Below the pieces are notes generated by a model. It was given only the letters and a program-made list of their open reading frames with translations, was not told where the DNA came from and ran no database searches. The translations under genes were made by a program, and so were the position numbers. Of a stretch of 64,000 bases of DNA, positions 12,303 to 23,780 are shown piece after piece (position 1 is the stretch's first letter; every line of letters begins with the position of its first letter). The stretch lies in NCBI GenBank assembly GCA_022497155.1, contig MU385724.1, forward strand, positions 124,001-188,000. Reading direction: 5' to 3'. Source of the stretch: Whalleya microplaca (lineage: Eukaryota; Ascomycota; Sordariomycetes; Xylariales; Xylariaceae).

Positions 12303-13408
12303 TCAGGGACTAGAGTAACCCTCCTTTGAGATCCTATCGCGATAATCCCCAAATCTCTGGGTTACAGAGCTGTTGTTCCACAGCTCCCCTGCTTCTGTCG
12401 TAGCTGTTCTCTTCGCTAAGCCGACTTGCTCGATAGAAAAACTAGCAGCCACTGTTGCCTGGATAGCAGCTTCTAGCAAATTACCTGAGCGCTCCAGAAC
12501 CATGGCGAAGGCACCTAAGAACGTGTTGCCAGCTCCCGTAGTATCCACAATGTGATCACCGCCCTGGAAGAACGGGGGCAACCATGTTATCGAGGACCTA
12601 TCAACAACAAGGCAGCCGTGCTCACCAGCCCGAACAACGATCGCTTCTAAATATGACCCGATGCCGGGTCCCAGAAGCTCTTTCGCATATTTCTCGATCT
12701 GTGAGCGATCAAAGTCTGCCACTGCAACACCAAATAGACTGAGAAGTTCGAGGTGATTCGGGGAGAAGATATTCACTGAGTTACAGGCTTGCCTGTGAGC
12801 CTCTAAGAACTCTTTCGTGCACTTTCCCGGCAACGGCTCCCATATAATGGAGAGCGACTGTTGAATTTGACACTTCTGACGCAAATCCCTCAGGTCCTTC
12901 ACTTGTGCAACCAGAGTCTCCGGTGGCAGAAGCATATGAAATGATCCCGACAACAGAAGACTCGGTGAAAGATCTCGCGGCTCAGGTTGTAGCGGCACAG
13001 TTGTATAACGAAAGCTTTTCCCTGAGCACGCTTAGCCATTTACATGAATATCTCAATCATTGACGAGATCGACTTACGATTCAGGAGATCATCATGATAT
13101 TCTAGCAGCCCTCTCGTGGATTTCCGAGCCTCGTCGACATTAATCTCAATCCTGATACCCCAACTCCGGAAGAGATCTTTAATTTTATCCGGGAAGTCAT
13201 AGCCGGCTCGGATGAAGCAACCAACCTCTAGCGCTTTGGACGGGTGCGTCACTAGCCGCGCACCGAGCGTGCTGTACGTGCCGGAGCCGCCGATTACATC
13301 GTGGAAGATCTCGCCGTTGGGTAGCCGTATCTCATCTAGCACGACCATCCCGAGAGACACGAACCGAATGCCTGTAGCTTGGCTCACCTCTGCTGTCATA
13401 TCGTCCAT
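12303..13408 (-). CDS. MAK32-like PfkB-family carbohydrate kinase
   Basis: Putative sugar/nucleoside kinase of the ribokinase/PfkB fold, closest in layout to yeast MAK32, a cytoplasmic protein known from killer-virus maintenance. Two exons, 13408-13078 and 13021-12303, are joined over a GTAAGT intron; the junction reads DDLLNR-KSFRYTTVPL and the total is 349 aa. The N-terminus FVSLGMVVLDEIRLPNG and GGSGTYSTLGARL is the substrate-side beta sheet and glycine motif. The C-terminal PfkB signature VDTTGAGNTFLGAF has the catalytic aspartate region and anion hole. True substrate and reaction are unproven for this subgroup. The ATG at 13408 precedes a second ATG at codon 4. Confidence 0.85.
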
Positions 13409-14582
13409 ATTATTTTGCTGCGCGATGTCACAGTGACTGTTGTCTCCCCTTTTTCCTACAGTAAAGAGGTAACTAGAAGCCTGGGGTTCTCCACAAAGAC
13501 ATCCTTCATCGACACAATAGAGCTTGTAACTACGAAAAACTATGTTGAATTGCTGTACAGTAGTTCAAGAGCTTATTAAGAAGTAGGCATGTATTTGGTG
13601 GGGTTTGATTAGTCATCTAGCATTATCATAACTTACCAATGACAATATGTTGGATATTAAATCCAAAAGTTATCTGACACTAAGTTCAAACTAGAATATC
13701 AGTTTACCGATTGTCTACGGTGAACTAGTGAGTTATGTTGCTTTGAACTAGGGCTCCGTCCTGGTAATATTGAAACTCTATCGATGCACTGATATTCAAG
13801 CCCAAGGTTAGTGCTGCCATCTGTGGTTAACCCTGAGGCGTAATGTGTACAGCAGTTCTACGGTAGATAGTCGCTAGAATGTGACGATCCAAAAAGAAAA
13901 ACCCGGATTTAGAAGCAAGGAGACTATAGCTTAGTGCCGATCTAGGCAAGGTCTGGCTTGGGATTGGTGTAGGAGGCCGTAGGTTATCCCCCAAGCAGAA
14001 AGCTCCTCTTTGGGACGAGAGCGGGATTTGTACTTTCAAGGGTTAAAAGAATCAGGAACATTTATGACACAGTCTTCCAAGCCGCAGGTTGCAGTGAGAC
14101 TCGGTATAGATAGAGGGAGGATTAAAGTGAATCATGGATGCCTAGACGCGACGCTCTGAAGCATCGCTCTATCTGCGGAATACCTAATCCCCAGCTAATG
14201 GCCATCGACCATAGCCAACACCCAGGTTGATACAAGTACAAATGCCAATCTTTACACCCTTTCATGACGGACGGTGGCCGCCACCCGCTGGACGAGTCAG
14301 AATCTATCAGTGGGGACTTCAAGACGGATGAGAGACGACTTACCCACTACAACAGGATTGCAAATCACAAGAACCGACTGATCGACTTGGTAACTCGCAT
14401 GATAGACAGGACTAGGAGGTATTTACACAATAAGTAGCTGTGCATTCAGAACCTCCGACAATAGAAGCAAGCCAGTCTTCTGATCCAGGTTACCACCTCC
14501 GACGAACCAAATTCGCCTGGCCTACTCAAACGGTCGACCACGTGATAACCCTGAATGTCTTGGCCGTGTAGATAGAGAGGCA
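13409..14582. other. Intergenic, no gene seen
   Basis: Nothing recognisable on either strand. The first half is AT-rich. Part of it may be downstream sequence of the helicase gene if its transcript is spliced beyond 14583 (see findings). Confidence 0.4.
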
Positions 14583-16349
14583 TCACTTACGAGGTCTCTT
14601 AGCCGCCGATCCGGGCCCTCCCATCCCACCGCCGCCGACGCCGCCGCGTGGGTGCTTGGGGGCATCGGGCCCCACGACGAGCCCCTTGACGCCCTTCAGC
14701 CCCATCTTCCCGACCGTGCTCTTCGGCAGCGTGGGCACCTCGGCGACGCCGAGGCCGCCCAGCGCGAACTTGTTGGCCTCCTGCACGAGGCGCGCGTTGT
14801 CCCAGCCGAGCGGCTTGAGGAAGCCCTTGTAGTAGCCGAGCCAGCCCTGGTACGTGCGCGCGCCGGAATCCATGGAGCCGGTGATGCGCGCGACGTCGCG
14901 GGCGGCGCTGAGGTCCGCGGGCGCCTCCTCGAACGCGATGTCCTTCAGCTTCCACCGCGGGAAGAAGGTCTCGTGGGCCGTGACGATGAAGGTGCCGCGC
15001 CCGTCGGCGCCGGCGCGCGCCGTGCGTCCGAGCCGGTGGATGTACGACTCCTTGTCGGAGGGGATGCCGACCTGGAAGACGTTCGTCACGGACGGGAAGT
15101 CCATGCCGCGCGCAATCACGTCCGTGGCCACGAGGATGGCGCTCTGGGATGTCCGGAACTCCTGGGTGATCTTGGTGCGCTTGTTCTGCGTCATCCGCGA
15201 GTGCAGGGCCTCGACCGGGGGCATGCCGGGGATCTTCTGCAGGATGTCGGTGTAGAAGTCGACGAGCGCGGCGGTCGGCGCAAATATGATGGTCTTGAAT
15301 GTCGCCGAGCCGACGTGTTTTTGCTCTTGGCGCAGGGCACCAAGCAAGCCAGCCGCCATGTCGGAGAACGTAGGGACCACGATAAGACGTTGAGGAACGC
15401 GCTCATGTGTACTGATTTCGCCTTCTACTATCGTAGAGATGAACTTGTAATCCTTGGACAAGGCTAGATGGGCCACCTTCTTGACGTGATCGGCAATAGT
15501 GGCGGAGAACAGCATGCTCTGTCGGTTAGTGACTTCCTTGTCGGGGAGGCAGCCAATGATCTTTTTCAGTTGGTCGAGAAAGCCCATATCCAGGAGTCTA
15601 TCGGCTTCATCCAGAACTAATGTGTCGAGACTTTGTAGCCTCTCAACGATCGTACTGGAACCACCCAGATGGTCGTACAGTCGACCAGGTGTGCCAATCA
15701 AGATATCGCAGCCCCTCAAGATACGTCTTTCTTCCATGTCCTTGTTCGTCCCACCAATCGCGATGCAGACCTTGTATTGCGGGAGACGCTTCAATAACGT
15801 CCCCGCCTCCTCGGCGATCTGTATAGCCAACTCTCTGGTAGGTGAGATCACGAGCAGGGAAACCTTGGTGCCGGGCTTAATCTTCCGGTTAATCAGATTT
15901 TGGATGGCCGGAAGTAAGAAAGCGATGGTCTTTCCGGTCCCCGTCTTCGCTTGCGCCAAGATGTCCGCATGGTCTTTGAGAAGCGGACGGATGGTAGCTG
16001 CCTGGACGGGCGTCATGTGCTCATACTTCAAATCCTCTGATATGGTTTGGAGCAGTACGGGACGAATGAGATTGTCATCCGCTAGCTCTGAGAATTTCGG
16101 CGTATCCATAGGTACTGGGATTGCAGTAGAGGATTGTGCGACTGAAGACTTGGCTTGGCGATCTATGGTCTCTTGTGAAGCACCACCGAAACTCCTAGTA
16201 GCATTGCTAGCTGTTGATGGCTCAGACACGAACTCATGCGCCGACGCCGTGCCAGCCTGCTGCTGCGGATTAGCAGCACCTTGCCGTCTTCTCGGGCCTC
16301 TGTTTCTGCCTCTTGCCTGCAAATCACGAGGCTTAGACTGAAGTTCCAT
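14583..16349 (-). CDS. DEAD-box ATP-dependent RNA helicase, Mss116-like
   Basis: RNA helicase predicted to unwind or remodel RNA, of the clade that includes mitochondrial Mss116/CYT-19 group-I/II intron chaperones. It is a single open frame of 588 aa. Motifs run in order: Q-motif region MTPVQAATI, motif I AQAKTGTGKT, Ia PTRELA, Ib TPGRL, II DEAD, III SAT, then IV-VI ending in HRLGRTARAG. The N-terminus is basic (RGRNRGPRRRQG) and could be a targeting or RNA-binding tail. The C-terminus is Gly-rich and basic (PRGGVGGGGMGG...KRPRK). The 3' half is markedly GC-rich compared with the surrounding DNA. The final codons plus stop overlap a perfect splice donor (C|GTAAGTGA), so a further downstream exon cannot be excluded. 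Mitochondrial location is inferred from the family only. Confidence 0.9.
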   Translation of the reverse strand: MELQSKPRDLQARGRNRGPRRRQGAANPQQQAGTASAHEFVSEPSTASNATRSFGGASQETIDRQAKSSVAQSSTAIPVPMDTPKFSELADDNLIRPVLLQTISEDLKYEHMTPVQAATIRPLLKDHADILAQAKTGTGKTIAFLLPAIQNLINRKIKPGTKVSLLVISPTRELAIQIAEEAGTLLKRLPQYKVCIAIGGTNKDMEERRILRGCDILIGTPGRLYDHLGGSSTIVERLQSLDTLVLDEADRLLDMGFLDQLKKIIGCLPDKEVTNRQSMLFSATIADHVKKVAHLALSKDYKFISTIVEGEISTHERVPQRLIVVPTFSDMAAGLLGALRQEQKHVGSATFKTIIFAPTAALVDFYTDILQKIPGMPPVEALHSRMTQNKRTKITQEFRTSQSAILVATDVIARGMDFPSVTNVFQVGIPSDKESYIHRLGRTARAGADGRGTFIVTAHETFFPRWKLKDIAFEEAPADLSAARDVARITGSMDSGARTYQGWLGYYKGFLKPLGWDNARLVQEANKFALGGLGVAEVPTLPKSTVGKMGLKGVKGLVVGPDAPKHPRGGVGGGGMGGPGSAAKRPRK

Positions 16350-18540
16350 GATGAAATGTTACGTTGCGGAATTACAAGATTTCGTAACAAGAGTGATCAA
16401 GAAGGTGAAAAAAAGTTTTGTATGTTGTAAGGACGTAGAAAGTATCCATCAAATTCTTGTAGTCAAAGACTGAGTTTGCATCAAAGCAGGCAACGTGTGG
16501 CGCAGGCAGCTAGGTTACAATTATGGCTGTTCCTGTGGCTGCCCTTGTGAATTGTTCCGAAGTTTCTCCGTTCCGAAATATTGCAACCTAACGGGTCTAC
16601 CTCCTAGGTACCTATCTTCAACCTTCAGGTGCTAAGCAAATCTTCTTAGCCTTGATAATTACTAGGATATGGCAGTAAAGAAGGCGTGCATAGCTGAAGA
16701 ATTACAAATACTACGCTTATTCGCGTATTTTCATAGCAGAGTTTTGTCGTCTCCTTAATTACATACTGGGGCTATTAGTGTAAGACTCACCCATGAAATC
16801 TGACGGCACTAGGTTAGTACCCGGTTTCACTTCAATAGCTTCTCTCTATATCAACTTTCGTTATCTATTCCCATCTCAGTAGCTTAAGAGGGTGTTTTGA
16901 CCTGTCCTACTCCAGCTATTGACATCTACTATGACGCAAAATGCAGCCTCTGCTCTCGCGACTTACCTAGATACCACACAGATGCGAGGTAGGCAGCTAC
17001 GGTAATATGTAGGTTCAGAGCTGAAGCTTAGATTAAAGGTCAGCCTGGTTTAGAGACACTCGGGGAAGAGGTAGCCGAGGAACGGGCTTGAAAGTGGCAA
17101 ACTTTTATCACAGAAAACGTAGCCTCATATCAACATCGAGCCCCGTGCTATCTAACACCCATTCCATTCGCACATTGCAGTCGCTTCTGCTGTCATTGCG
17201 TGGGCGAATGCGTTGTTGACCCAGTACTATCTGGATTCATGATATAGTCTAGCTCTCAGACCCCCAAAATGATGGCTTCTGGTCCTGAAGGAGGGGGAAC
17301 TCGTAGACAGGAAGTTAAGAAAAGACCAGACATCATATGCTACGAGTTCACCTGAGATGAATACTATAAGTCACGGGACATTGCAGATATGGACGGATGA
17401 AAAAGAGAATGTTCATTTTGACTGCCTAGTGAACTATGTAACCCACTAGTCTCCGCGAGACTAGTTCGAGAGCTTTCAAGTTCATCTAGCATTCCCTTCC
17501 AAAAAAGAGGGTTTGAAGTTTTTTTTTGTCGTTTTGATTCGTTTTTACTGGTTTGTTTTTCTCCCGCCGTCGAGTCGGACCTCAATCAGTACATGACCTA
17601 TCGTCAATAATGCTGCCAAGATGTCCAGCGTCCAGACTTGTCCTCTCTCGGGCGTGATAGTCAAGGGGCAATTGTCAGGAAGCCGATTCCTTGCTGCCGT
17701 CTTTGAGTCGGATGTTGTCAATTGTAGACGTGCAGTCATTCGTTTCGAAGAATTGGCTGGTAATGAATTTTACAGAAATTTAGACACGCACCTTGCCTGT
17801 GCTATGTTATTGTAATCACCTTTTGGTCAGTAGGCGACAGTTTGGGTTTCATGTGTTCAGAGTTGATGTAGCAGTCTAGGCCAGACGCCGCTGCAACAAC
17901 TGATTAATGCCATAAGCGCTCCTGCAGTCGCATCGATGCAGTGCATGGCAACTCCGTAGGCCAGTCGGCCTCAGAGGGCGACACGGATGTACGTTACGAT
18001 CGCCGTAACATCGAGTGTCCTTGAGTAGAAGAATGGTGGAATCGCGTTGGCCGAGAATTGACCCGATTTCAGGCAAGGAGCCCTCCATCGTGAAAATTTG
18101 GCCAAAAGATGGATCAGGTTGTAGAGTTGGGAAAAGGTGGAAAACGGCAACACAGAGATCTGTTAGGATGGCCAGGACCCCTGCCCCCTCACTCGTTCCT
18201 CATCATGGAGAAAGGGGAATGAATCCGTTCACCCTCTCCAGGTTTCGTCTGACACCGAACACCTCCTCTAGGTAGGTCAAAACGCCAAGACGCCAAAACG
18301 CCGCTTTTTTTACCGTTCCGATTTCGTCCAAACGTGAGAAATAGTTTGGCCCGATGACGTCGAATGCTGCAAGATTCTCCTTCATGAGATCGAAAAACGG
18401 CTAAAACCCAAAGGAGAGGGAAAGTCGTAAAGGGTATGTTACAAGACGCAGAAATTCCAGAATATGTACAATACAAATAGAACAGGCCACGGGAATGAGC
18501 TTCATTACCCCGTGGCTGAGGCCAGTCCGGGTTTTCGGAC
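16350..18540. other. Intergenic, no firm gene
   Basis: About 2.2 kb between the two helicase genes. Frames of 60-86 codons (e.g. 17621-17815 +) are unrecognised. The 3' part probably holds the DHH1 3' UTR. A CCTAGGTACCTA palindrome lies near 16603. Confidence 0.4.
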
Positions 18541-20173
18541 TTATTGAGGAGGCTGGACTTGCCCACGGCCGCGACCGCCGTAGTTGTTGTAGCCGCGTCC
18601 TCTTCCTCGGTTACCGCCGCGATTGCCGCCGCGGTTGCCTTGGTATTGGCGTGGCTGCGAGTCATTGTAGGGGCCACCGCGACCGCTTTGGTTGCGGTAG
18701 TCACTCTGGCCTCTGTTTTGGGATGGCGGGGCGTTGGGTGGCTGAGCAGAGGATTCACTCTGTTGGGGTCTCGGCCCCGAGTTTGTAGGGTTCGTCGTGT
18801 AGGTATTGACCGGTCGTGGGATGCTCTCGGGATTGTCATATACGTAGAGACTCTTGTCAATGGTGGCCGGAATCGGTACAATTTCTGTGCCGAGATCCTT
18901 TTCGATGTTATAAAGATTGAATCTATCATCCCAATTAATCAAGTTAATAGCCAGACCAAGATGGCCATATCGACCGGAACGACCAATACGATGCAGGTAG
19001 GTCTCGGCATTCTTAGGGAAGTCAAAGTTGATGACAACATTCACAGCCTGGATGTCGATACCTCGCGTGAGAAGGTCGGAGCAAACAAGGTTGCGGCAGA
19101 CGCCATTGCGGAAATCGTGGAATACCCTGTTGCGCGCATTTTGCGCCATCTTGGCATGGCTATAGAAACACGAGTAGCCAAGCTCGGTAATCTTCTTGGC
19201 TAAGAGCTCGACGCGGTTGGTTGAATTGCAGAAGATGATGGACTGGTTGATTTGCAGTTTCGAGAAAAGGGTGTTCAGACAGTGCACTTTCTGTTTCTCT
19301 TCCACAAAAGCATAGTATTGGGTGATACCCCGAAGTGTAAGTTCATCCATCAGATTAATTTCGTACGGCTTAGCCATGTTCTTATCCGAGAAATCCTTGA
19401 CCGACAAGGGGAACGTAGCGGAAAACAGCATGACCTGGCGATCCTTGGGGTGGAATTGGAGGAGTTGCTCGATGACAGGGGTAAACTCGATAGAAAGAAG
19501 CTTGTCAGCCTCGTCCATGATGAACATAGGACATTCGCTTAAATCGGCCACGCTCTTCCCAGCCAAATCAAGGATACGTCCCGGAGTGCCCACCACTATG
19601 TGGACAGGATCCTGCAGACGGACGATATCATCGCGAAGGGTTGTGCCTCCCGTGGTGACCATGACATTAACTCCCAGGTGTTTACCAAGCGTTTTGCAGA
19701 CCTGGGACGTCTGCATAGCCAGTTCTCGTGTCGGGACTAGTATTAAGCACTGTATCTTGTTGACCTTCGGGTTGATGCGTTCGAGGACAGGCACGACGAA
19801 AGCTGCCGTCTTGCCAGTGCCATTCTTTGCTCTTGCCAGAATGTCTCGTCCTGTCAGAGCCACAGGGATCGATTCCTCTTGGATAGGCGAGGGTTTCTCG
19901 TAGCCAGCTTCGAAGATGCCCATCAATAGATCTCGCTTCAGGTTGAACTCCTCCCACTCCAGTCCCTTCGTCTTCGTCACATCCTATAAATCAAATCATT
20001 AGCTTCCTGTGGTGTAGATACCCTAACGTCATCTGCCTGGATGCCTGGACTTGCGGACTCACCTCAGTCTGGTGCCTATTATCGCGGGCGGGAAGATTGA
20101 GCACATTCTTCCAGCCTTCGTTAGTGGGGTTTAGGGGAGATGCCCTTAACTGACCAGCCAAGGCATCCGTCAT
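18541..20173 (-). CDS. DHH1: DEAD-box RNA helicase DHH1
   Basis: Cytoplasmic DEAD-box protein that promotes mRNA decapping and translational repression in P-bodies (DDX6 family). Two exons, 20173-20063 and 19983-18541, are joined over a 79-nt GTGAGT intron; the junction reads [20 protein letters not shown], exactly as in this family. Total 517 aa. Motif I is [10 protein letters not shown], motif [11 protein letters not shown], motif III SATFP, motif [13 protein letters not shown], with the DDX6-specific [12 protein letters not shown] segment after it. The last ~90 residues are Pro/Gln/Asn/Gly-rich with RGG repeats, a low-complexity tail typical of P-body proteins in filamentous fungi. It lies in the same orientation as the Mss116-like helicase 2.2 kb downstream; the two are not close paralogues. 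Confidence 0.97.
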
Positions 20174-22076
20174 CCTGTTGTGGTATTACGTGTCGCTGCG
20201 CAAAAGAGCTTTTTTGTATAGTTTCCAATTATTGGGGGGTTGCAACTCCTAATGAAGTTCCTTGTCGATTATGTGTGCTAGGAAAATCAACACGCAGTGG
20301 GAAGTCTTCGCAAAACAACGGTTGCAATATGCTGCGCAAAAGTTCATGTGCTATCTTGTTGTTCGTGTCGGGTGTCAGGGTCGTGGGGCATGGGCTTCGG
20401 CCTGCCACGATATTCGATATTCTGTAGGGGAGAAAGACGGGCGCAAACGTGGTGATTCGAATATGATCAAATTGTAGGATCTATCGGCTTGTCGACGTAC
20501 GGTACTTGGGCGTCCTGTGGAAATACTTAATGTAAGCATTGTGAACATAATCATTGTAATAACAGCAAGTACAGCTACTTCCACCTAAGTGGGCAGGTGC
20601 GTAACTTCTAAGCTGATGTAAATAAAAGCCAACGAATAATTGTTGGCAAGATAGAATTTTAAGTAAGCAGGATTACTTGGGTAGATGTTTACTTAGGTAG
20701 ATGCTGCCCATTCTTTCGGTGACATCGTGATATATATACCCCAAAAAGACACACTAAGAGCGACGGTAAGAGCTAGACATACCTGATTTCAAAGGGCCAG
20801 TGAACACGCCAACGGAGTCTATCAGACGCGGGCAACGCGAAACAGTGGCAGGTCAATGCTATGGTGTATGCTTTAGTATGTGGTGACTAGTCGATGAGGT
20901 CGTTGCGAGGGAAACCGGCTTTAGGCGAAGACTCAGAAGCGACTTAGAAGCTTAGAGGCTTAGAGACTTAGAGGAGACGAAAGGGAGACCGTGTCGAAAT
21001 GAGGCAGTAGAGTTTTGCTCGACTACTTAGTAGTGTTAGAAGAACTGGTAGTGCTTCTTCCGGTTATGTCGTGAGGTCTGAAGCGAAGTCTTTTTTTTCT
21101 TTCACTAACGACGCTTGTAATGTTTAGGGTGAGTAGTATATGTTCCAATCGTGTGGAAAAAAGTATCACAAGTGCAGTATCAAAGCGTGTGAGAGGCTTG
21201 AGAGGCTTTTAGGAGTTGATGGTGGAGGAGTAGAAGAGGGCTACTAAAATGTGTCTAAGGGAGCTTAGAATGAAGAAGGTTTGAGAGGTTGAGTTGACGA
21301 AACGTACCACGCCCACCACAAAAATGAATTGACAATGATACCAAGGGCAAGCAGTGAAGTGTGGCGGTGGCACTAGCGAAATAGGGCACCTTGCTGCGTT
21401 GTACCTAGGTACATACAGTTTATTAGGTGGTACAAGGCAGCGTGAGCCACAGCAGAGCGGCCCGGCTTTCGCCCGTTATGTGGTTCTACCTCACCTTATC
21501 GACGTTATCGTGGGACTGGAACCAACCGAGATTAGCGATTGAGGCTGAACATGGCAAACACGCTAACCTTGTAACGGATAAGCGTCTCCAACCGCCCCCC
21601 GACAGCCCGATCAGCCCCTGTGCGTTGCAAACATGTAGATATACAGGTATATATCAGCACGTGAGCCCAGCTCCTACATTTTACCAGACATCCTACCATT
21701 TTACCAGATCAAGTGACGATCTATCATGTACATCTACATTCATCTAGGCGTACATAACCTCCACATGTGGGTACAACCACCTGCATAATGAAGTATGCAT
21801 GTGTACACATATGCTGCAGTCCAGTTACCGGCGATCCACCGGTCGGGATCCATCATTCTACCTGCCGCCTCTACTAGTGAGTGCTACATACAGACATGGG
21901 TGAGCGGGTTTGAGCCATTTGCCTCCTTCCCAACCACTACGCCATTGACCTCTCCTCCACCCTTTGTTCAGACCTACATATTCTCAACTCCATCCCACCA
22001 GCTTAGTAGTTATTAGAGTATTCGCCATGAGGCCTTCGTTGAAGGGCTTCACGAGCATGTTCCTGTTCAATCTACT
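20174..22076. other. Divergent intergenic region, DHH1 / J-protein
   Basis: About 1.9 kb between two divergently transcribed genes, so it should hold both promoters. Around 20935-20985 is a short purine-rich run of imperfect CTTAGAGG-type repeats. A TACCTAGGTA palindrome lies at 21402. The 300 bp before 22077 are pyrimidine-rich on the plus strand, as is common in fungal promoters. No gene was recognised. Confidence 0.4.
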
Positions 22077-22988
22077 ATGATCTACAAGATAACTCCTGTT
22101 GCCCTCTGCTCCGGCGCCAGTCTTCCGTCTTTCCTCTCACCCTTGCACATAACGTCATCATGTAGTCCCAGTTCGCGGTGGCCTCGAGGCCGAGAACACA
22201 TTGGCCCTTTGAATACAGAGTCTAACTCCAGTCCGCGGCACGCATTACTGTCCCGTCGATGCTATGCGTCCGTATCCGATGGGCCGAAGAAGCCATCCGC
22301 CTCTTCCGGTTGGCACGACTGGCCCTCGTCGCCGAACCCTACTCCCTATGAGATCTTCGGTCAACTAAGCAGTGCACCGTACAGCAAGGCCAAGTTCTAT
22401 ACGCTGGTCAAGCTCTATCACCCGGATAGACATCAGTACGCTTCGGTCCACGTGCTGTCGCATGCCGTGCGGCTTGAGCGGTATCGGCTGATCGTCGCCG
22501 CCAACGAAATCCTAAGCGATCCCGCCAAGCGGCGCGCGTACGACGCATACGGGGCGGGATGGGGCGGCATCCGGAGCATGGATAACCTCTACCGGAAGGC
22601 CTACAGGTCGTGGCGCGACGTGCCGGGCAATCCGAGCATGAACGCCACCTGGGAGGACTGGGAGCGATGGTATGAAGAGAGAGACGGCAGGAAGAAAAAG
22701 CAGAGCCCGCTATTTATGTCTAACGAACTATTCGTTAGCGTACTATGTGCCTTCGTCGTCGTTGGCAGCATGGGCCAAGCACGGCGGGCAAGCACAAATA
22801 CCATGAACATCGTGGAGATGCGCGAGCAGAAACACTCCGCCATCAGCGATGATATGAGAAGGAGGCGGGACGACCAAGCAGGCCTGGACAGGCATGGAAG
22901 AGTAGAGAGTTTCTTGCGGTCAAGGGAAAGCTGGAACATTGCCTCGTCCCTGAACACTCGGGGCGCACAGGATTCTGACAGCAAATAA
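22077..22988 (+). CDS. J-domain (DnaJ) protein, probably mitochondrial membrane
   Basis: Hsp70 co-chaperone candidate of 303 aa in one exon. The J domain covers about residues 89-158 (TPYEIFGQL ... KRRAYDAYGAGWG), with the HPD motif at 115-117 needed to stimulate Hsp70 ATPase. The N-terminal 65 residues are rich in Ser/Arg, poor in acidic residues and contain RRCYAS, resembling a cleavable mitochondrial presequence. One hydrophobic segment at about 218-234 (LFVSVLCAFVVVGSMG) is a likely membrane anchor, leaving a charged C-terminal tail. No zinc-finger or CTD domains, so it is a type III J-protein. The client Hsp70 is not known; mitochondrial location is inference. Confidence 0.85.
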   Translation: MIYKITPVALCSGASLPSFLSPLHITSSCSPSSRWPRGREHIGPLNTESNSSPRHALLSRRCYASVSDGPKKPSASSGWHDWPSSPNPTPYEIFGQLSSAPYSKAKFYTLVKLYHPDRHQYASVHVLSHAVRLERYRLIVAANEILSDPAKRRAYDAYGAGWGGIRSMDNLYRKAYRSWRDVPGNPSMNATWEDWERWYEERDGRKKKQSPLFMSNELFVSVLCAFVVVGSMGQARRASTNTMNIVEMREQKHSAISDDMRRRRDDQAGLDRHGRVESFLRSRESWNIASSLNTRGAQDSDSK

Positions 22989-23780
22989 AGTCACTATCTT
23001 CCAGCGACGGTTCTTAGTCGCATGCGACAGAAAAGACCGAAATCTTTGCGCGATTGCCCAACTGCCCAGCTGCCCAACGTGAGCTGAAACAGACCATAGA
23101 CGTCAGGAGTTTATTTGTCTGATGAGTTAGCACCCGACATCTGCACCCATCACCGCCTCTCAGGAACTGTGAAACAGAGCAGCCTCGCTTATAGTAAGGC
23201 AACCGACTGGTACTACCCAGACTACCCATATTGTTTGCGTTGGCACCACAAACATTCCCCAGTATTGTGCAACGGGGCGTAAGACGTAGAGCATGGATGC
23301 TGCTGCTATCCAGGTACAAAGTAAGGTGAGTCACGCGGGCCGTTTTGAGGAAGCGTCGTACAGTAGGTAGCTAAGGTATTTATAATTTTCTTATATCATA
23401 TTCAAGTCTAAGAAAATCCCCGTAGCCTCTTCTCGAACTTAATAATCCGCCAGGCCACCTCTCGCAAGAGCGAGGCCTGTGTAGCAAACCAATACTTACT
23501 TTCTGCTCAGGAAAGCCAAAAGCATGTGAAAAGCACAGCTACACGTGATAAAACGGCTTGTAATCTGCCCAATCAGTCCCAATCAATTCCACCTCAAACA
23601 CCAGCATTCCGTCCGCAGCTTTCGCCTCTCTTTCTCACTCTCTCACTCTCACACTCCCTCACCCCCCCATCCATTATCCCATCTCATCTCACACATATAT
23701 TATTTCCTTACCTACGCCAGCCCGCACAAATCCTCCCAATTGGTCTATCTACATATGTATCCCCACACTTGTAGCCAGCG
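22989..23780. other. Intergenic, no gene seen
   Basis: Between two plus-strand genes. From about 23625 the plus strand is a CT-rich tract (CTCTCACTCTC-type) leading to the start codon at 23781, a typical fungal core-promoter/5' UTR composition. Confidence 0.4.

Noticed and set aside
14652..16341. Long plus-strand open frames (271 and 280 codons) opposite the helicase gene
   Set aside because: They are antisense shadows in GC-rich or codon-biased DNA; the minus strand has all DEAD-box motifs in one frame.
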